Shown in pieces: positions 26,790-35,554 of a stretch of DNA of 64,000 nucleotides. The translations under genes were made by a program, and so were the position numbers. This DNA is from Bacillus alveayuensis (GTDB taxonomy: Bacteria > Bacillota > Bacilli > Bacillales > Aeribacillaceae). Below the pieces are notes generated by a model. That model searched no databases. It had not been told where the DNA came from and saw only the letters and a program-made list of their open reading frames with translations. The stretch covers positions 558,001-622,000 of the forward strand of contig JAUSTR010000001.1 of assembly GCA_030812955.1 (NCBI GenBank), in the 5' to 3' direction. Positions within the stretch are counted from its first letter, which is position 1. Each line of letters opens with the position of its first letter.

Positions 26790-28130
26790 TTGTTTCGAGG
26801 ATTACTGATTGCTTTTCTTACCATTGCTCTAATCGGAACCGGTTATTGGGGGTATAAAGAACACCAAGAAAAAAATGCTGTTTTAATACAAGCGGAAAAC
26901 AATTACCAAAGAGCTTTTCACGACTTAACGTATCAGATTGACCAGCTTCATGACAAAATTGGCTCAACACTTGCCATGAACTCACGAAAATCGCTATCAC
27001 CAGCTTTAGCTGAAGTTTGGCGCATTTCTTCAGAAGCCCATAGTGATGTTGGACAGTTACCATTAACATTATTGCCTTTTAATAAAACAGAAGAGTTTTT
27101 ATCAAATATTGGCCAATTTAGTTATCAAACGGCTGTAAGGGATTTAACGAAAAATCCGCTGTCCAAACAAGAATATAATACGTTAAAAAAACTATATCAG
27201 GATGCTGCGGAAATTCAAAATGAGCTTCGAAAAGTGCAGCATTTAGTGTTGGAAAACAATTTAAGATGGATGGATGTTGAACTTGCTTTAGCTTCTGGAC
27301 AAAAACAAATGGACAATACGATTATTGATGGTTTAAAGACGGTTGAGAAAAATGCAGAAGAATATTCGGAATCTAATTTTGGAGCAACCTTTACAGCCAT
27401 GAAAAAGCGAAATAATTTTGACCATTTAGAAGGAAATACGATTTCAAGGGAAGAAGCGAAAAAGATCTCCTTGCGTTTTGCTCCTAAAAACGTTGATCGA
27501 ATCGAAATTACTGAAAACGGAAAAGGAGCTTCATTTGGATTTTATAGTATTACGATGCATGACCGTGAAAATCAACATGATCTTTACATGGATATTACGA
27601 AAAAGGGCGGATATCCTATCTATTTACTTCATAACCGTGAAATACAAGAACAAAAAATTAGTTTGAATGAGGCTTCAAATAAGGCTGTACAATTTTTGAA
27701 AAAACAAGGGATGCGTGATCTCGAACTATTTGAAAGTTCTCAATATGACAATATCGGAGTATTTACGTTTGTTTCGAACATAGGCAATGTTCGCATTTAT
27801 CCAGATTCAATTCGTATAAAGGTTGCATTAGATAACGGCGAAGTCATCGGTTATTCAGCTCGAGATTATTTGGCGGCAAATAAAAAGCGTACGATTCCAA
27901 AGCCTGCTATTTCAAAAGAAGAAGCACAAAAACAAATTAATCCAAATGTACAAATACAAGAAAGCCGCTTAGCGGTCATTGCAAATGATTTAGGTCATGA
28001 AGTATTATGCTATGAATTTTTAGGTACAATGAATGAAGATACGTACAGAATATTTGTGAACGCATTAGATGGGACAGAAGAAAAAGTAGAAAAATTAAAA
28101 AATGCTGAACCGATTTATCGAAACATGTAG
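26790..28130 (+). CDS. ypeB: Germination protein YpeB
   Basis: This 446-aa protein is required with SleB: each is needed for the other's stability and correct placement in the spore. It has one N-terminal membrane anchor (about 3-19) followed by GYWGYKEHQEKNAVL, then a helical N-terminal domain, then PepSY-like repeats (about 215-440; for example ISREEAKKISLRF and ISLNEASNKAVQFL). The start is TTG at 26790 after GAGAGGTG. A terminator begins at the stop codon. Confidence 0.93.
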   Translation: MFRGLLIAFLTIALIGTGYWGYKEHQEKNAVLIQAENNYQRAFHDLTYQIDQLHDKIGSTLAMNSRKSLSPALAEVWRISSEAHSDVGQLPLTLLPFNKTEEFLSNIGQFSYQTAVRDLTKNPLSKQEYNTLKKLYQDAAEIQNELRKVQHLVLENNLRWMDVELALASGQKQMDNTIIDGLKTVEKNAEEYSESNFGATFTAMKKRNNFDHLEGNTISREEAKKISLRFAPKNVDRIEITENGKGASFGFYSITMHDRENQHDLYMDITKKGGYPIYLLHNREIQEQKISLNEASNKAVQFLKKQGMRDLELFESSQYDNIGVFTFVSNIGNVRIYPDSIRIKVALDNGEVIGYSARDYLAANKKRTIPKPAISKEEAQKQINPNVQIQESRLAVIANDLGHEVLCYEFLGTMNEDTYRIFVNALDGTEEKVEKLKNAEPIYRNM

Positions 28131-28160
28131 GAAAAGCTGATTTGGGCTTTTCCTTTTTTT
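28130..28160 (+). terminator. Terminator after ypeB
   Basis: GGAAAAGC (28130-28137) pairs with GCTTTTCC (28146-28153), followed by a run of T. Confidence 0.85.
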
Positions 28161-28223
28161 TATTCCATGCTTTAATAAAAAGAGAGTTTATGAAAGCATT
28201 GTAGATGAAAGAGTGATTGGTTA

Positions 28224-28883
28224 GTGGTAAATATTGGTGTGATTTTAACGTTGCAAAGAGTTCGAGATCAAGATGAAAAACTAAGAAGTAAACTAATTGA
28301 TCGTCAAAATGGAGAATTATTCATTGATTATCCTACAAGTGAACAAACGGGAAAAACTGTATATTTAGAAAATGGAGCAGAGTTGCTCGTGACATTTGTG
28401 AACGAATCCCAAAAAGTCTACTGCTTTAAAACAAAAGTTATTGGAAAGCGCAAAGTAAATATTCCGATGATTGTGTTAAAAGAGCCACCTCCAGATGGAT
28501 ATAAACAAATACAAAGACGACAATTCGTCCGCATTGAAGCAAGTATTGATGCAGCGATTCATCCGATCAATAGGGAGTTTCCTCCATTTACAACGATTAC
28601 GGATGATATTAGTGGAGGTGGAATATCGATTGTACTTCCAAAACAACATGCATTACATTCAGGCTTTGACGTCCAAGTATGGCTTGTATTACCATTCCAA
28701 GATGGAAGCATTGATTATTTAACGGTTAATGCCCAAGTCGTTCGCCTTTCGGAAGAAAACGATCGCCAAGTGCAGATAGCATCATTAAAGTTTTTAGATA
28801 TCGATGATAAAAGCCAGCAAAAGTTAATGCGATTTTGCTTTGAAACACAATTGCAGCAAAAAAAGAAAGGTATTTTTGAATAG
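28224..28883 (+). CDS. ypfA: PilZ-domain c-di-GMP receptor YpfA (MotI/DgrA)
   Basis: This 219-aa cytoplasmic protein has an N-terminal YcgR-like domain (about 1-95) and a C-terminal PilZ domain. The c-di-GMP-binding motifs are RRQFVRI (about residues 98-104) and DISGGGISI (about 130-138). In B. subtilis the protein binds c-di-GMP and disengages the flagellar motor stator MotA. The start is GTG at 28224. It is followed closely by ypfB and cmk. Confidence 0.9.
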   Translation: MVNIGVILTLQRVRDQDEKLRSKLIDRQNGELFIDYPTSEQTGKTVYLENGAELLVTFVNESQKVYCFKTKVIGKRKVNIPMIVLKEPPPDGYKQIQRRQFVRIEASIDAAIHPINREFPPFTTITDDISGGGISIVLPKQHALHSGFDVQVWLVLPFQDGSIDYLTVNAQVVRLSEENDRQVQIASLKFLDIDDKSQQKLMRFCFETQLQQKKKGIFE

Positions 28884-28935
28884 TAAAGAAGAAAGAATAT
28901 CATAATAATGAAAAAAATGTTAGGAAAGATCAAAA

Positions 28936-29112
28936 ATGAAACGTGTAGAGCGCATAATCATTAAATTGCTGCTAATTCATCTCTTTCTGCTCATCATTGC
29001 CCAAATTTTCTTAAAACAGGATGATGTTCGCCCTTTTTTATCAAAAGCTATACAGTATGAAGGTGTCGGAAACATGACCATTACAGAATGGGTGGAAACG
29101 TTCCATCAATGA
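28936..29112 (+). CDS. ypfB: Small membrane protein YpfB
   Basis: This 58-aa protein has an N-terminal basic residue cluster, one membrane span (about 8-25, LLLIHLFLLIIAQIF), and a short soluble tail containing SKAIQYEGVGNMTITEW. AGGAAAG lies at a proper distance before the ATG. Position between ypfA and cmk, size and the QYEGV stretch match YpfB of B. subtilis (DUF5359-type). The function is unknown. About 165 bp without a clear gene separate it from cmk. Confidence 0.8.
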   Translation: MKRVERIIIKLLLIHLFLLIIAQIFLKQDDVRPFLSKAIQYEGVGNMTITEWVETFHQ

Positions 29113-29279
29113 TAGATAGATTTTTGGGGAATTATTTGTTTGAAGATTATGATTTTATGAAAGTCTATTGTCATGATTCATCCAAACGTATTAATATAAT
29201 CGGAGCGACAATTCCATTGCCTCTCTTCAAGCCCTTTTCAATCCAAATGATAACATTTTATGTGAATAGGGGATGAATA

Positions 29280-29954
29280 ATGGAAAAAAAAATATCCATT
29301 GCTATTGACGGTCCTGCTGCTGCAGGAAAAAGTACGGTAGCAAAAATGATTGCTAAAGATCTATCCTATGTCTACATCGATACAGGTGCGATGTACCGTG
29401 CTTTGACGTATATGGCTCTAAAAAAAAAGATCGATCTTGAAAATGAAGAAGAATTGGCGAATCTTCTTTCTACAATTCATATTCGATTAGTATTAGACGA
29501 GACGGGACAGAAAGTATTTGTCAATGATGAAGATGTGACAGATGTGATTCGTTCAAATGAAGTGACGAGCAATGTATCCGTTGTTGCGAAACATCCAAAA
29601 GTAAGAAAGGAAATGGTGTTACGACAGCGCGACATGGCTCATGGCGGTGGTGTCGTCATGGATGGCCGGGATATCGGAACACACGTATTGCCATATGCCG
29701 AATTAAAGGTCTTTTTAAAGGCTTCAGTGGATGAAAGGGCAAAAAGGAGACATGAGGAAAATTTACGAAAAGGATTTGAATCAAACTTAGAAAAAATAAA
29801 AGAAGAAATTAGAAAACGGGATAAGCTTGATTCAGAAAGGGAGACAGCCCCACTAAGAAAAGCGAAGGATGCAATCGAAATAGATACTACAGCATTATCG
29901 ATTGAAGAAGTAGTGGAAAAGATAAAAAAACTTATTAAAGGTAGGATAGGATAA
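29280..29954 (+). CDS. cmk: Cytidylate kinase
   Basis: This 224-aa enzyme phosphorylates CMP and dCMP with ATP. The P-loop is GPAAAGKS (residues 11-18), followed by the CMP-binding [10 protein letters not shown] and the DGRDIGTHV motif (about 128-136). A lid segment near [10 protein letters not shown] follows. The start ATG is preceded by AGGGGATGA. It overlaps plsC by one base in TAATG, indicating coupling. Confidence 0.96.
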   Translation: MEKKISIAIDGPAAAGKSTVAKMIAKDLSYVYIDTGAMYRALTYMALKKKIDLENEEELANLLSTIHIRLVLDETGQKVFVNDEDVTDVIRSNEVTSNVSVVAKHPKVRKEMVLRQRDMAHGGGVVMDGRDIGTHVLPYAELKVFLKASVDERAKRRHEENLRKGFESNLEKIKEEIRKRDKLDSERETAPLRKAKDAIEIDTTALSIEEVVEKIKKLIKGRIG

Positions 29955-30550
29955 TGAAGGGATTTTATCGCTTCGCTAGGATGGTCGTCTATTCTCTTTT
30001 GAAACCGTTATATCGAGTAGAAATAATCGGAATTGAAAACTTTCCTAAAACGGGTCCAGTGTTATTATGCTCGAATCATATTGATAATTTAGATCCACCT
30101 ATAATTGGAATTACAGCACCAAGACAAATTAAATTTATGGCAAAGGAAGAACTATTTAAAATTCCTGTTTTGAAAAATGTCATTCATATGTTAGGTGCTT
30201 TTCCTGTCAAAAGGGGATTTGCGGATCGCGACGCCATTAGAATGGGCTTGAAAGTTTTAAAAGAAGGGGAAGTGCTTGGTCTTTTTCCAGAAGGGACAAG
30301 AAGCAAAACTGGCAAGCTCGGAAAAGGATTAGCTGGAGCAGGTTTTTTCGCCCTTCGTTCACGAGCTATCGTTTTACCGTGTGCCATTATTGGACCTTAC
30401 AAGCTTCTTGGTAAGGTAAAGGTCGTATATGGAAAGCCGATTGATTTTGAACAATTCCGCAAACAAAAAATATCAGCTGAACAAGCAACAGAAATCATCA
30501 TGAGAGAAATTCAACATTTACTTGAAAAGGATCCTTCATCATATGTTTGA
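29954..30550 (+). CDS. plsC: 1-acyl-sn-glycerol-3-phosphate acyltransferase, PlsC family
   Basis: This 198-aa membrane-associated acyltransferase acylates lysophosphatidate or a similar acceptor in phospholipid synthesis. The HX4D catalytic motif is NHIDNLD (His42, Asp47) and the glycerol-phosphate-binding motif is FPEGTRS (111-117). It is placed after cmk and before rpsA/ypfD, a common Bacillaceae order. The plsC symbol is by family; the genome may hold other paralogues. Confidence 0.9.
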   Translation: MKGFYRFARMVVYSLLKPLYRVEIIGIENFPKTGPVLLCSNHIDNLDPPIIGITAPRQIKFMAKEELFKIPVLKNVIHMLGAFPVKRGFADRDAIRMGLKVLKEGEVLGLFPEGTRSKTGKLGKGLAGAGFFALRSRAIVLPCAIIGPYKLLGKVKVVYGKPIDFEQFRKQKISAEQATEIIMREIQHLLEKDPSSYV

Positions 30551-30600
30551 CTTGACAAATAATAGGATTTATTAGAAGTTATTAAAAAGAGGTTTTTTTC

Positions 30601-30634
30601 ATTCTATTTAGAAAACCATTATTCTAATTAGAAT
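30601..30634 (+). promoter_or_regulatory. Tandem ATTCTA palindromes upstream of rpsA/ypfD
   Basis: ATTCTAATTAGAAT (30621-30634) is a perfect 14-bp palindrome. A near copy, ATTCTATTTAGAA, lies exactly 20 bp upstream (30601-30613). Two such sites about two helical turns apart look like an operator pair. They lie 55-90 bp before the rpsA ATG. No regulator is assigned. Confidence 0.4.
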
Positions 30635-30689
30635 GGTACATAAACTTTTTATGTTGAGTGTAAAGGGCTTGACCAAGGAGGTAAATGGA

Positions 30690-31835
30690 ATGGTAGAAGA
30701 AATGAATAACATTGAAGTACAATCACCCGAAGTAGGTGATGTGGTAACAGGCATCGTGACGAAAGTAGAAGATAAGCAGGTAATTGTAGAGATTAAGAAT
30801 TGCAAGCAGCCTGGTATTATTCCGATAAGCGAATTATCTAGCTTACATATTGAAAAAGCATCAGATGTCGTGAAAGAAAATGATGAACTTCAATTAAAAG
30901 TTATTAAAGTAGAAGATGAAGCTATTATTGTCTCAAAAAGCAAAGTAGATGCAGATCGAGCATGGGATGATTTACAACAAAAATTTGCTAATCAAGAAGT
31001 TTTTGAGGCAGAGGTTAAAGATGTTGTAAAAGGTGGATTAGTCGTTGATTTAGGTGTTCGCGGATTTATTCCTGCCTCATTAGTAGAAACTTACTACGTT
31101 GAAGATTTTTCGAACTATAAAGGCAAAAAATTATCATTAATGGTTGTTGAGCTTGACCGTGAGAAAAATCGTGTTATTTTATCACATCGAGCTGTTGTTG
31201 AAAAAGAACAAGCAGAGAAAAGAGAGGAATTATTAAATTCCATTCAACCAGGTGATATATTAGAAGGAACCGTTCAACGTTTAGCGGATTTTGGTGCCTT
31301 CGTTGATATCGGTGGAATCGATGGACTTGTACATATTTCTCAACTTTCACACACTCATGTTGAAAAAACGTCAGACGTAGTAGAAGAAGGGCAAAAAGTA
31401 AAAGTGAAAGTGTTGGCTGTTGACCGTGATAATGAACGTATTTCTTTATCCATTAAAGAGACTTTACCTGGACCTTGGGAACAAGTATCCGAAAAAATAA
31501 AAGTGGGCGATGTCGTTGAGGGAACGGTTAAACGTCTTGTTTCTTTTGGTGCCTTTGTTGAAATTTTCCCAGGTGTTGAAGGACTTGTTCATATTTCTCA
31601 AATTTCTCACAAACATATTGGAACACCGCATGAAGTGTTAAAAGAAGGGGAAACGATTAAAGTCAAAGTTCTTGACATGAATGAGGAAGAACAACGTATA
31701 TCATTAAGCATGAAAGAATTAGAAGAAAACCCGAAAATAGAAAAAGAAGACTACCGTCAATATCAAGCTAAGGATGAACCAACAGGCTTCCAATTAGGGG
31801 AAGTGATTGGAGATCAACTTAATAAATTAAAATAA
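30690..31835 (+). CDS. ypfD: S1 RNA-binding protein YpfD (RpsA homologue)
   Basis: This 381-aa protein is made of four S1 domains (about 15-82, 101-167, 187-256 and 273-342); the third and fourth are best conserved ([23 protein letters not shown] and [22 protein letters not shown] regions). Gram-negative S1 has six repeats; this four-repeat form is the Bacillus one, often annotated rpsA. The start is ATG at 30690 with an ideal AAGGAGGT 7 nt upstream; a 19-codon upstream extension is not supported. It is followed 12 bp later by the start of the fni remnant. Confidence 0.93.
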   Translation: MVEEMNNIEVQSPEVGDVVTGIVTKVEDKQVIVEIKNCKQPGIIPISELSSLHIEKASDVVKENDELQLKVIKVEDEAIIVSKSKVDADRAWDDLQQKFANQEVFEAEVKDVVKGGLVVDLGVRGFIPASLVETYYVEDFSNYKGKKLSLMVVELDREKNRVILSHRAVVEKEQAEKREELLNSIQPGDILEGTVQRLADFGAFVDIGGIDGLVHISQLSHTHVEKTSDVVEEGQKVKVKVLAVDRDNERISLSIKETLPGPWEQVSEKIKVGDVVEGTVKRLVSFGAFVEIFPGVEGLVHISQISHKHIGTPHEVLKEGETIKVKVLDMNEEEQRISLSMKELEENPKIEKEDYRQYQAKDEPTGFQLGEVIGDQLNKLK

Positions 31836-31847
31836 TTGGTGATAAAT

Positions 31848-31943
31848 TTGAATAGAGCACAAAGAAAGCTAGACCATATTCATTATGCCATTCGTTCAAC
31901 ACAGGATGGGAATAACGGTCTTTCTGACATTCGGTTCGTGCAA
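31848..31943 (+). pseudogene. fni: 5' remnant of fni (type 2 isopentenyl-diphosphate isomerase)
   Basis: Directly after ypfD, GGTGAT and a TTG start introduce 32 codons reading NRAQRKLDHIHYAI and NGLSDIRFVQ. This matches the N-terminus of type 2 IPP isomerase (Fni/YpgA), of pattern xRAxRKxxHIxxAL, GLxDIxFVH. Fni is about 340-350 residues; here similarity stops after FVQ, and a terminator begins 31 bp later. In B. subtilis fni is the next gene after ypfD. The rest of the gene is absent, so this is a truncation by deletion, not a frameshift. Confidence 0.7.
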
Positions 31944-31974
31944 GGGATATACACGTTGAGAGTTATGCAAATCG

Positions 31975-32016
31975 AACCCTACATTCACCTTCTTAAAGGT
32001 GGATGTAGGGTTTTTT
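31975..32016 (+). terminator. Terminator after the ypfD-fni remnant
   Basis: AACCCTACATTCACCT (31975-31990) pairs with AGGTGGATGTAGGGTT (31997-32012) with one wobble pair, followed by T. It probably was the terminator of the original operon. Confidence 0.85.
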
Positions 32017-32081
32017 ACATGATTTGTAGTCTAGATTACGTTGCTACGTTTCTTTCTAACCTACAAGAAACGTTCAAACTT

Positions 32082-32213
32082 TTATTTGTTTCGTTTCCGT
32101 GAATCCTCTGGACTTTCTAATCTTGTCGCACCTTGAAATGTAAGGGCTTGATCTCGATCAGATTCTACTCTATTTTCTTTCTTCAGCTTTTTTTCTTGTC
32201 GGTCTTTTCCCAT
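32082..32213 (-). CDS. ypzI: Small conserved protein YpzI
   Basis: This 43-aa, very charged protein on the minus strand begins MGKDRQEKKLKKENRVESDR, continues with DQALTFQGATRLESPEDS and ends RKRNK. A GGGGGAT ribosome site precedes the ATG. The sequence fits my memory of the YpzI family, and the position before yphA is right. The function is unknown. It is encoded opposite to its neighbours in an otherwise gene-free 310-bp gap. Confidence 0.75.
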   Translation of the reverse strand: MGKDRQEKKLKKENRVESDRDQALTFQGATRLESPEDSRKRNK

Positions 32214-32327
32214 TGTTTATCCCCCTTTCTTCCATCCTTTTTATTATGCGTCTTCTTATAATTCCATAAACTTTGATTAAGTTAAATAAATTTTCCCTAT
32301 AATGGGGAATAATAGGAGGGGGAAGAG

Positions 32328-32930
32328 ATGGAAGGTATTTTTTATTATTGGGTCATGTGGGGCTTTTGGATTATCACGACTTTTTGGATGAAAAAAAATA
32401 ACGTGCGTTTTTGGTTTTCGTTTTTTATTTTATCCAACATTGCTGTTAGTCATCTATATTGGCAGCTTAAGGATTTCTCTTTCAATTTTTCTTATTTGCT
32501 ATTTTTAATTTTTGGCATGATGATGATGAATCAGACAAAGCATTACATATTTTCTGTCTTTTCCGTTTTAACGATTTCATTTGCCTATGCAGCCATACAG
32601 CTAGTTTATGTATATGATCCCGTCCTCTTTTGGATAGATATTCAGATCGTTAGTGCCATTATGACTTGCTGGCTTTCCTTGTTATTAGGCAGAAAGAAAA
32701 AACAATCATTTGCCTATTTACTAACCGGCTTATGCTATGGAGAGGCACTATTTTGGTTTATCATATCATCAATCTATAAGCCAGTGACGGTCGGCGGCTT
32801 TCCTTTTTTAGAAACAATCGTTTTGTCTAATGCCTTTTTATTCTTATGGGAGCTACTAAAAGGAATAACAAATTTTTTAGAGCAATTGGTAGAAAAAACA
32901 GTAAAGGAGAAGCAAGAACGTTATGAATGA
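32328..32930 (+). CDS. yphA: Membrane protein YphA
   Basis: This 200-aa, very hydrophobic protein with about six membrane spans has a charged C-terminus (VEKTVKEKQERYE). A strong AGGAGGGGGAAGAG site precedes the ATG. Position before yphB, size and topology match B. subtilis YphA, whose function is unknown. It overlaps the next gene by 8 bp, so the two are likely coupled. Confidence 0.8.
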   Translation: MEGIFYYWVMWGFWIITTFWMKKNNVRFWFSFFILSNIAVSHLYWQLKDFSFNFSYLLFLIFGMMMMNQTKHYIFSVFSVLTISFAYAAIQLVYVYDPVLFWIDIQIVSAIMTCWLSLLLGRKKKQSFAYLLTGLCYGEALFWFIISSIYKPVTVGGFPFLETIVLSNAFLFLWELLKGITNFLEQLVEKTVKEKQERYE

Positions 32931-33819
32931 GTATACGTTTCCGATAATGTTTGGAGTTTTGGCAGGGGTCGTTGCAAGATTATATATGCTCAAAACAGAT
33001 TATCGTCAATATCCTACCTATTTGCATGGAAAAATTATCCACATTGCTCTAGGATTTATTGCAGCGGGCCTTGGAACCATTGCAGTGCCCGCTATTATGG
33101 AAAAAGAATTTACGGCCATTACCTTTTTGACTCTGGCAGCTTCACAATTTCGTGAAGTACGCAATATGGAGCGTAATACGCTAACGGAACTGGATAAATT
33201 TGAGCTTGTACCGAGAGGAAATACTTATATTGAAGGGATCGCTATTGCCTTTGAAAGTCGAAATTATTTAGTTATTTTTACTTCTTTAAGCGTCACTTTT
33301 GCCTATTTAATTTTTAATTTTTGGTTAAGCCTTTTCGTAGCTATTATATGTATGTTTCTAGCCAAAATGTTGATGTCTGGGGGTACGTTAAAGGATATTG
33401 TGGATATTGAATATGTGAAACCCCATTTTGAAGGATCAGGACTTTATGTAGATAACATTTATATTATGAATATTGGAATCCCGGAAAAACGTGATTTAGT
33501 TTTGAAATATGGGATGGGATTTATTTTAAAGCCGAAAAATTTTAATGCAAGAACGACCATTGCGAATTTAGGTCAAAGACAAGCGGTATTACATGATGTT
33601 TCAACCGCTTTGGGAGTGATACGTGACAGTGGTGAACCATCACTCGTTCCTTTGGCAAAACGAGATCTAGATGACGGACGTGTCGGGGTGTTCGTTTTAC
33701 CTCAAAAACAAGATATTCCAACAGCTATCCGTGTAATTGGAAATGTTCCAACATTAGAAAATGCCATTCGCATGCCAACAGAGTCTGATGCGAATAAGAA
33801 AGGAAGTATGATGAAATGA
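32923..33819 (+). CDS. yphB: YIEGIA-type membrane protein YphB
   Basis: This 298-aa protein of the YIEGIA family is named for the motif NTYIEGIAIAFESRNYL (about residues 101-117). Three or four membrane segments lie in the N-terminal 155 residues (about 5-20, 40-62, 120-150). A soluble domain follows with LKPKNFNARTTIANLGQRQAV. The next gene encodes its predicted small partner. The function is unknown; the pair occurs in spore formers. Confidence 0.85.
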   Translation: MNEYTFPIMFGVLAGVVARLYMLKTDYRQYPTYLHGKIIHIALGFIAAGLGTIAVPAIMEKEFTAITFLTLAASQFREVRNMERNTLTELDKFELVPRGNTYIEGIAIAFESRNYLVIFTSLSVTFAYLIFNFWLSLFVAIICMFLAKMLMSGGTLKDIVDIEYVKPHFEGSGLYVDNIYIMNIGIPEKRDLVLKYGMGFILKPKNFNARTTIANLGQRQAVLHDVSTALGVIRDSGEPSLVPLAKRDLDDGRVGVFVLPQKQDIPTAIRVIGNVPTLENAIRMPTESDANKKGSMMK

Positions 33820-34004
33820 TTATCGAAAAATCCATTCTTGCCGTCATCACAACAGATGCGACTAAGGTACAAGGATCAACTTCTGTTTTTATTTGTAAGG
33901 ATCGAGAGGAAATGGATATTTTTGCAAAAAACTTAGAAGCCATTTTAGACGGAATAGCTCATGCAATTGGAGAAGATCTTTATGTTATTGTCAAGCATTT
34001 TTAG
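33816..34004 (+). CDS. ypzH: YpzH, small partner of the YIEGIA protein
   Basis: This 62-aa soluble protein (MIIEKSILAVITTDATKVQG at its start) overlaps yphB by 4 bp in ATGA. Its position and size match the family annotated as the capping complex subunit for YIEGIA. Translational coupling to yphB supports a shared complex. The function is otherwise unknown. Confidence 0.8.
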   Translation: MIIEKSILAVITTDATKVQGSTSVFICKDREEMDIFAKNLEAILDGIAHAIGEDLYVIVKHF

Positions 34005-34010
34005 GCGATA

Positions 34011-34039
34011 TTGTCGATTGCAAAAAACTACTATATAAT
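34011..34039 (+). promoter_or_regulatory. Putative sigma-A promoter of der
   Basis: TTGTCG (34011-34016), 17-bp spacer, TATAAT (34034-34039). Transcription would start near 34046, right at the hairpin 34049-34072. Confidence 0.6.
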
Positions 34040-34048
34040 ATGATAGTT

Positions 34049-34076
34049 GACCCTTCTGGTGGAAGAAGGGTCTCTT
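34049..34076 (+). terminator. Hairpin with T tract between ypzH and der
   Basis: GACCCTTCT (34049-34057) pairs with AGAAGGGTC (34064-34072), then TCTTTT. It could end the yphA-yphB-ypzH transcript. Since a good promoter sits immediately upstream, the same hairpin would be at the extreme 5' end of the der mRNA. Confidence 0.6.
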
Positions 34077-34152
34077 TTGTACGTGAACGTTTTCTATTCT
34101 CTGATCGATTATATTCGAAAAGTTGAGATAAAAATGAAAGGAAGGGTTTATT

Positions 34153-35463
34153 GTGCCGAAACCTGTTGTTGCCATTGTAGGTCGACCGAATGTTGGAAAG
34201 TCAACGATTTTTAACCGGATTGTTGGTGAGCGTGTTTCAATAGTAGAAGATATACCTGGAGTTACACGAGATCGCATTTATGCTGAAGCAGAGTGGCTGA
34301 CTCATCAATTTAATATCATTGATACTGGTGGTATTGAAATAGGGGATGAGCCATTTTTAGCACAAATTCGCCATCAAGCGGAAATCGCCATTGACGAAGC
34401 CGATGTGATCATATTTGTTACAAATGGACGGGAAGGATTAACTGCAGCCGATGAAGAAGTAGCGAAAATTTTATATCGATCCAATAAGCCGGTTGTTTTA
34501 GCTGTTAATAAAATCGATAACCCGAATATGCGCGAGCAAATTTTTGATTTTTATTCACTCGGCTTTGGAGAACCATTTCCGATTTCCGGTTCCCATGGAA
34601 TTGGATTAGGAGACTTATTAGATGAAGTAGTAAAACATTTTAAAAATAAAACGGAAGAAGAATACGATGAAGATATCATAAAATTTTCATTAATTGGACG
34701 TCCGAATGTCGGGAAATCATCACTTGTGAACGCTATATTAGGGGAAGAGCGTGTTATTGTAAGCGATATAGCTGGAACAACACGTGATGCGATTGATACA
34801 ACGTTTACTTATAATGGGCAAGATTTTGTTATTATTGATACGGCAGGAATGAGAAAAAAAGGTAAAGTTTATGAATCAACAGAAAAATATAGCGTACTTC
34901 GAGCATTAAAGGCGATTGAACGTTCAGATGTTGTTCTAGTCGTTTTAAATGGAGAAGAAGGAATTATTGAACAAGATAAACGAATTGCTGGGTATGCACA
35001 TGAAGCTGGAAAGGGCGTTGTCATAGTTGTCAATAAATGGGATGCTGTGGAAAAAGATGAAAAAACGATGAAGCAATTTGAGCAAAAAATCCGCGATCAT
35101 TTTTTATTTTTAGATTATGCTCCTATGGTTTTTTTGTCAGCGAAAACAAAAAAGCGTCTTCATACATTAATGCCTAATATTATTATGGCAAGCGAAAATC
35201 ATGCTAAACGTGTACAAACAAACGTCCTAAATGATGTTATAATGGACGCAGTAGCCATGAATCCGACTCCAACGGATAAAGGAACAAGATTAAAAATTTA
35301 TTATGCTACGCAAGTGGCTGTTAAACCACCGACTTTTGTTATTTTTGTCAATGACCCTGAATTGCTGCATTTCTCTTATGAACGCTTTTTAGAAAACCGC
35401 ATTCGGGACGCCTTTGGGTTCGAGGGAACTCCGATCAAAATTATTGCTCGAGCGAGAAAATAA
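34153..35463 (+). CDS. der: Ribosome-assembly GTPase Der (EngA)
   Basis: This 436-aa essential GTPase has two tandem G domains and a KH-like C-terminal domain and acts in 50S subunit assembly. G1 motifs are GRPNVGKST (residues 10-18) and GRPNVGKSS (near 183). DTGG and DTAG switch II motifs and NKID and NKWD G4 motifs are present in order. The KH-like domain spans about 350-436. The start is GTG at 34153 after GAAAGGAAGGG. A terminator separates it from gpsA. Confidence 0.97.
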   Translation: MPKPVVAIVGRPNVGKSTIFNRIVGERVSIVEDIPGVTRDRIYAEAEWLTHQFNIIDTGGIEIGDEPFLAQIRHQAEIAIDEADVIIFVTNGREGLTAADEEVAKILYRSNKPVVLAVNKIDNPNMREQIFDFYSLGFGEPFPISGSHGIGLGDLLDEVVKHFKNKTEEEYDEDIIKFSLIGRPNVGKSSLVNAILGEERVIVSDIAGTTRDAIDTTFTYNGQDFVIIDTAGMRKKGKVYESTEKYSVLRALKAIERSDVVLVVLNGEEGIIEQDKRIAGYAHEAGKGVVIVVNKWDAVEKDEKTMKQFEQKIRDHFLFLDYAPMVFLSAKTKKRLHTLMPNIIMASENHAKRVQTNVLNDVIMDAVAMNPTPTDKGTRLKIYYATQVAVKPPTFVIFVNDPELLHFSYERFLENRIRDAFGFEGTPIKIIARARK

Positions 35464-35474
35464 GAACGAATAAT

Positions 35475-35511
35475 GTGAGTAGTCAAAAACGTTTCATCTA
35501 CTCACTTTTTC
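35475..35511 (+). terminator. Terminator after der
   Basis: GTGAGTAG (35475-35482) pairs with CTACTCAC (35498-35505), followed by a T run. Confidence 0.8.
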
Positions 35512-35554
35512 TTTAAGGAGAAGCATTGATCCTATGAAAAAGGAAGTGAATGGC

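Noticed and set aside
29088..29276. A 62-codon open frame between ypfB and cmk
   Set aside because: It starts inside ypfB in another frame, has no good ribosome site and no family resemblance.
31944..32102. Continuation of the fni open frame through the terminator to codon 88
   Set aside because: After FVQ the translation follows the terminator hairpin and intergenic sequence. It is not part of any Fni-like protein, so only the first 32 codons are called as remnant.
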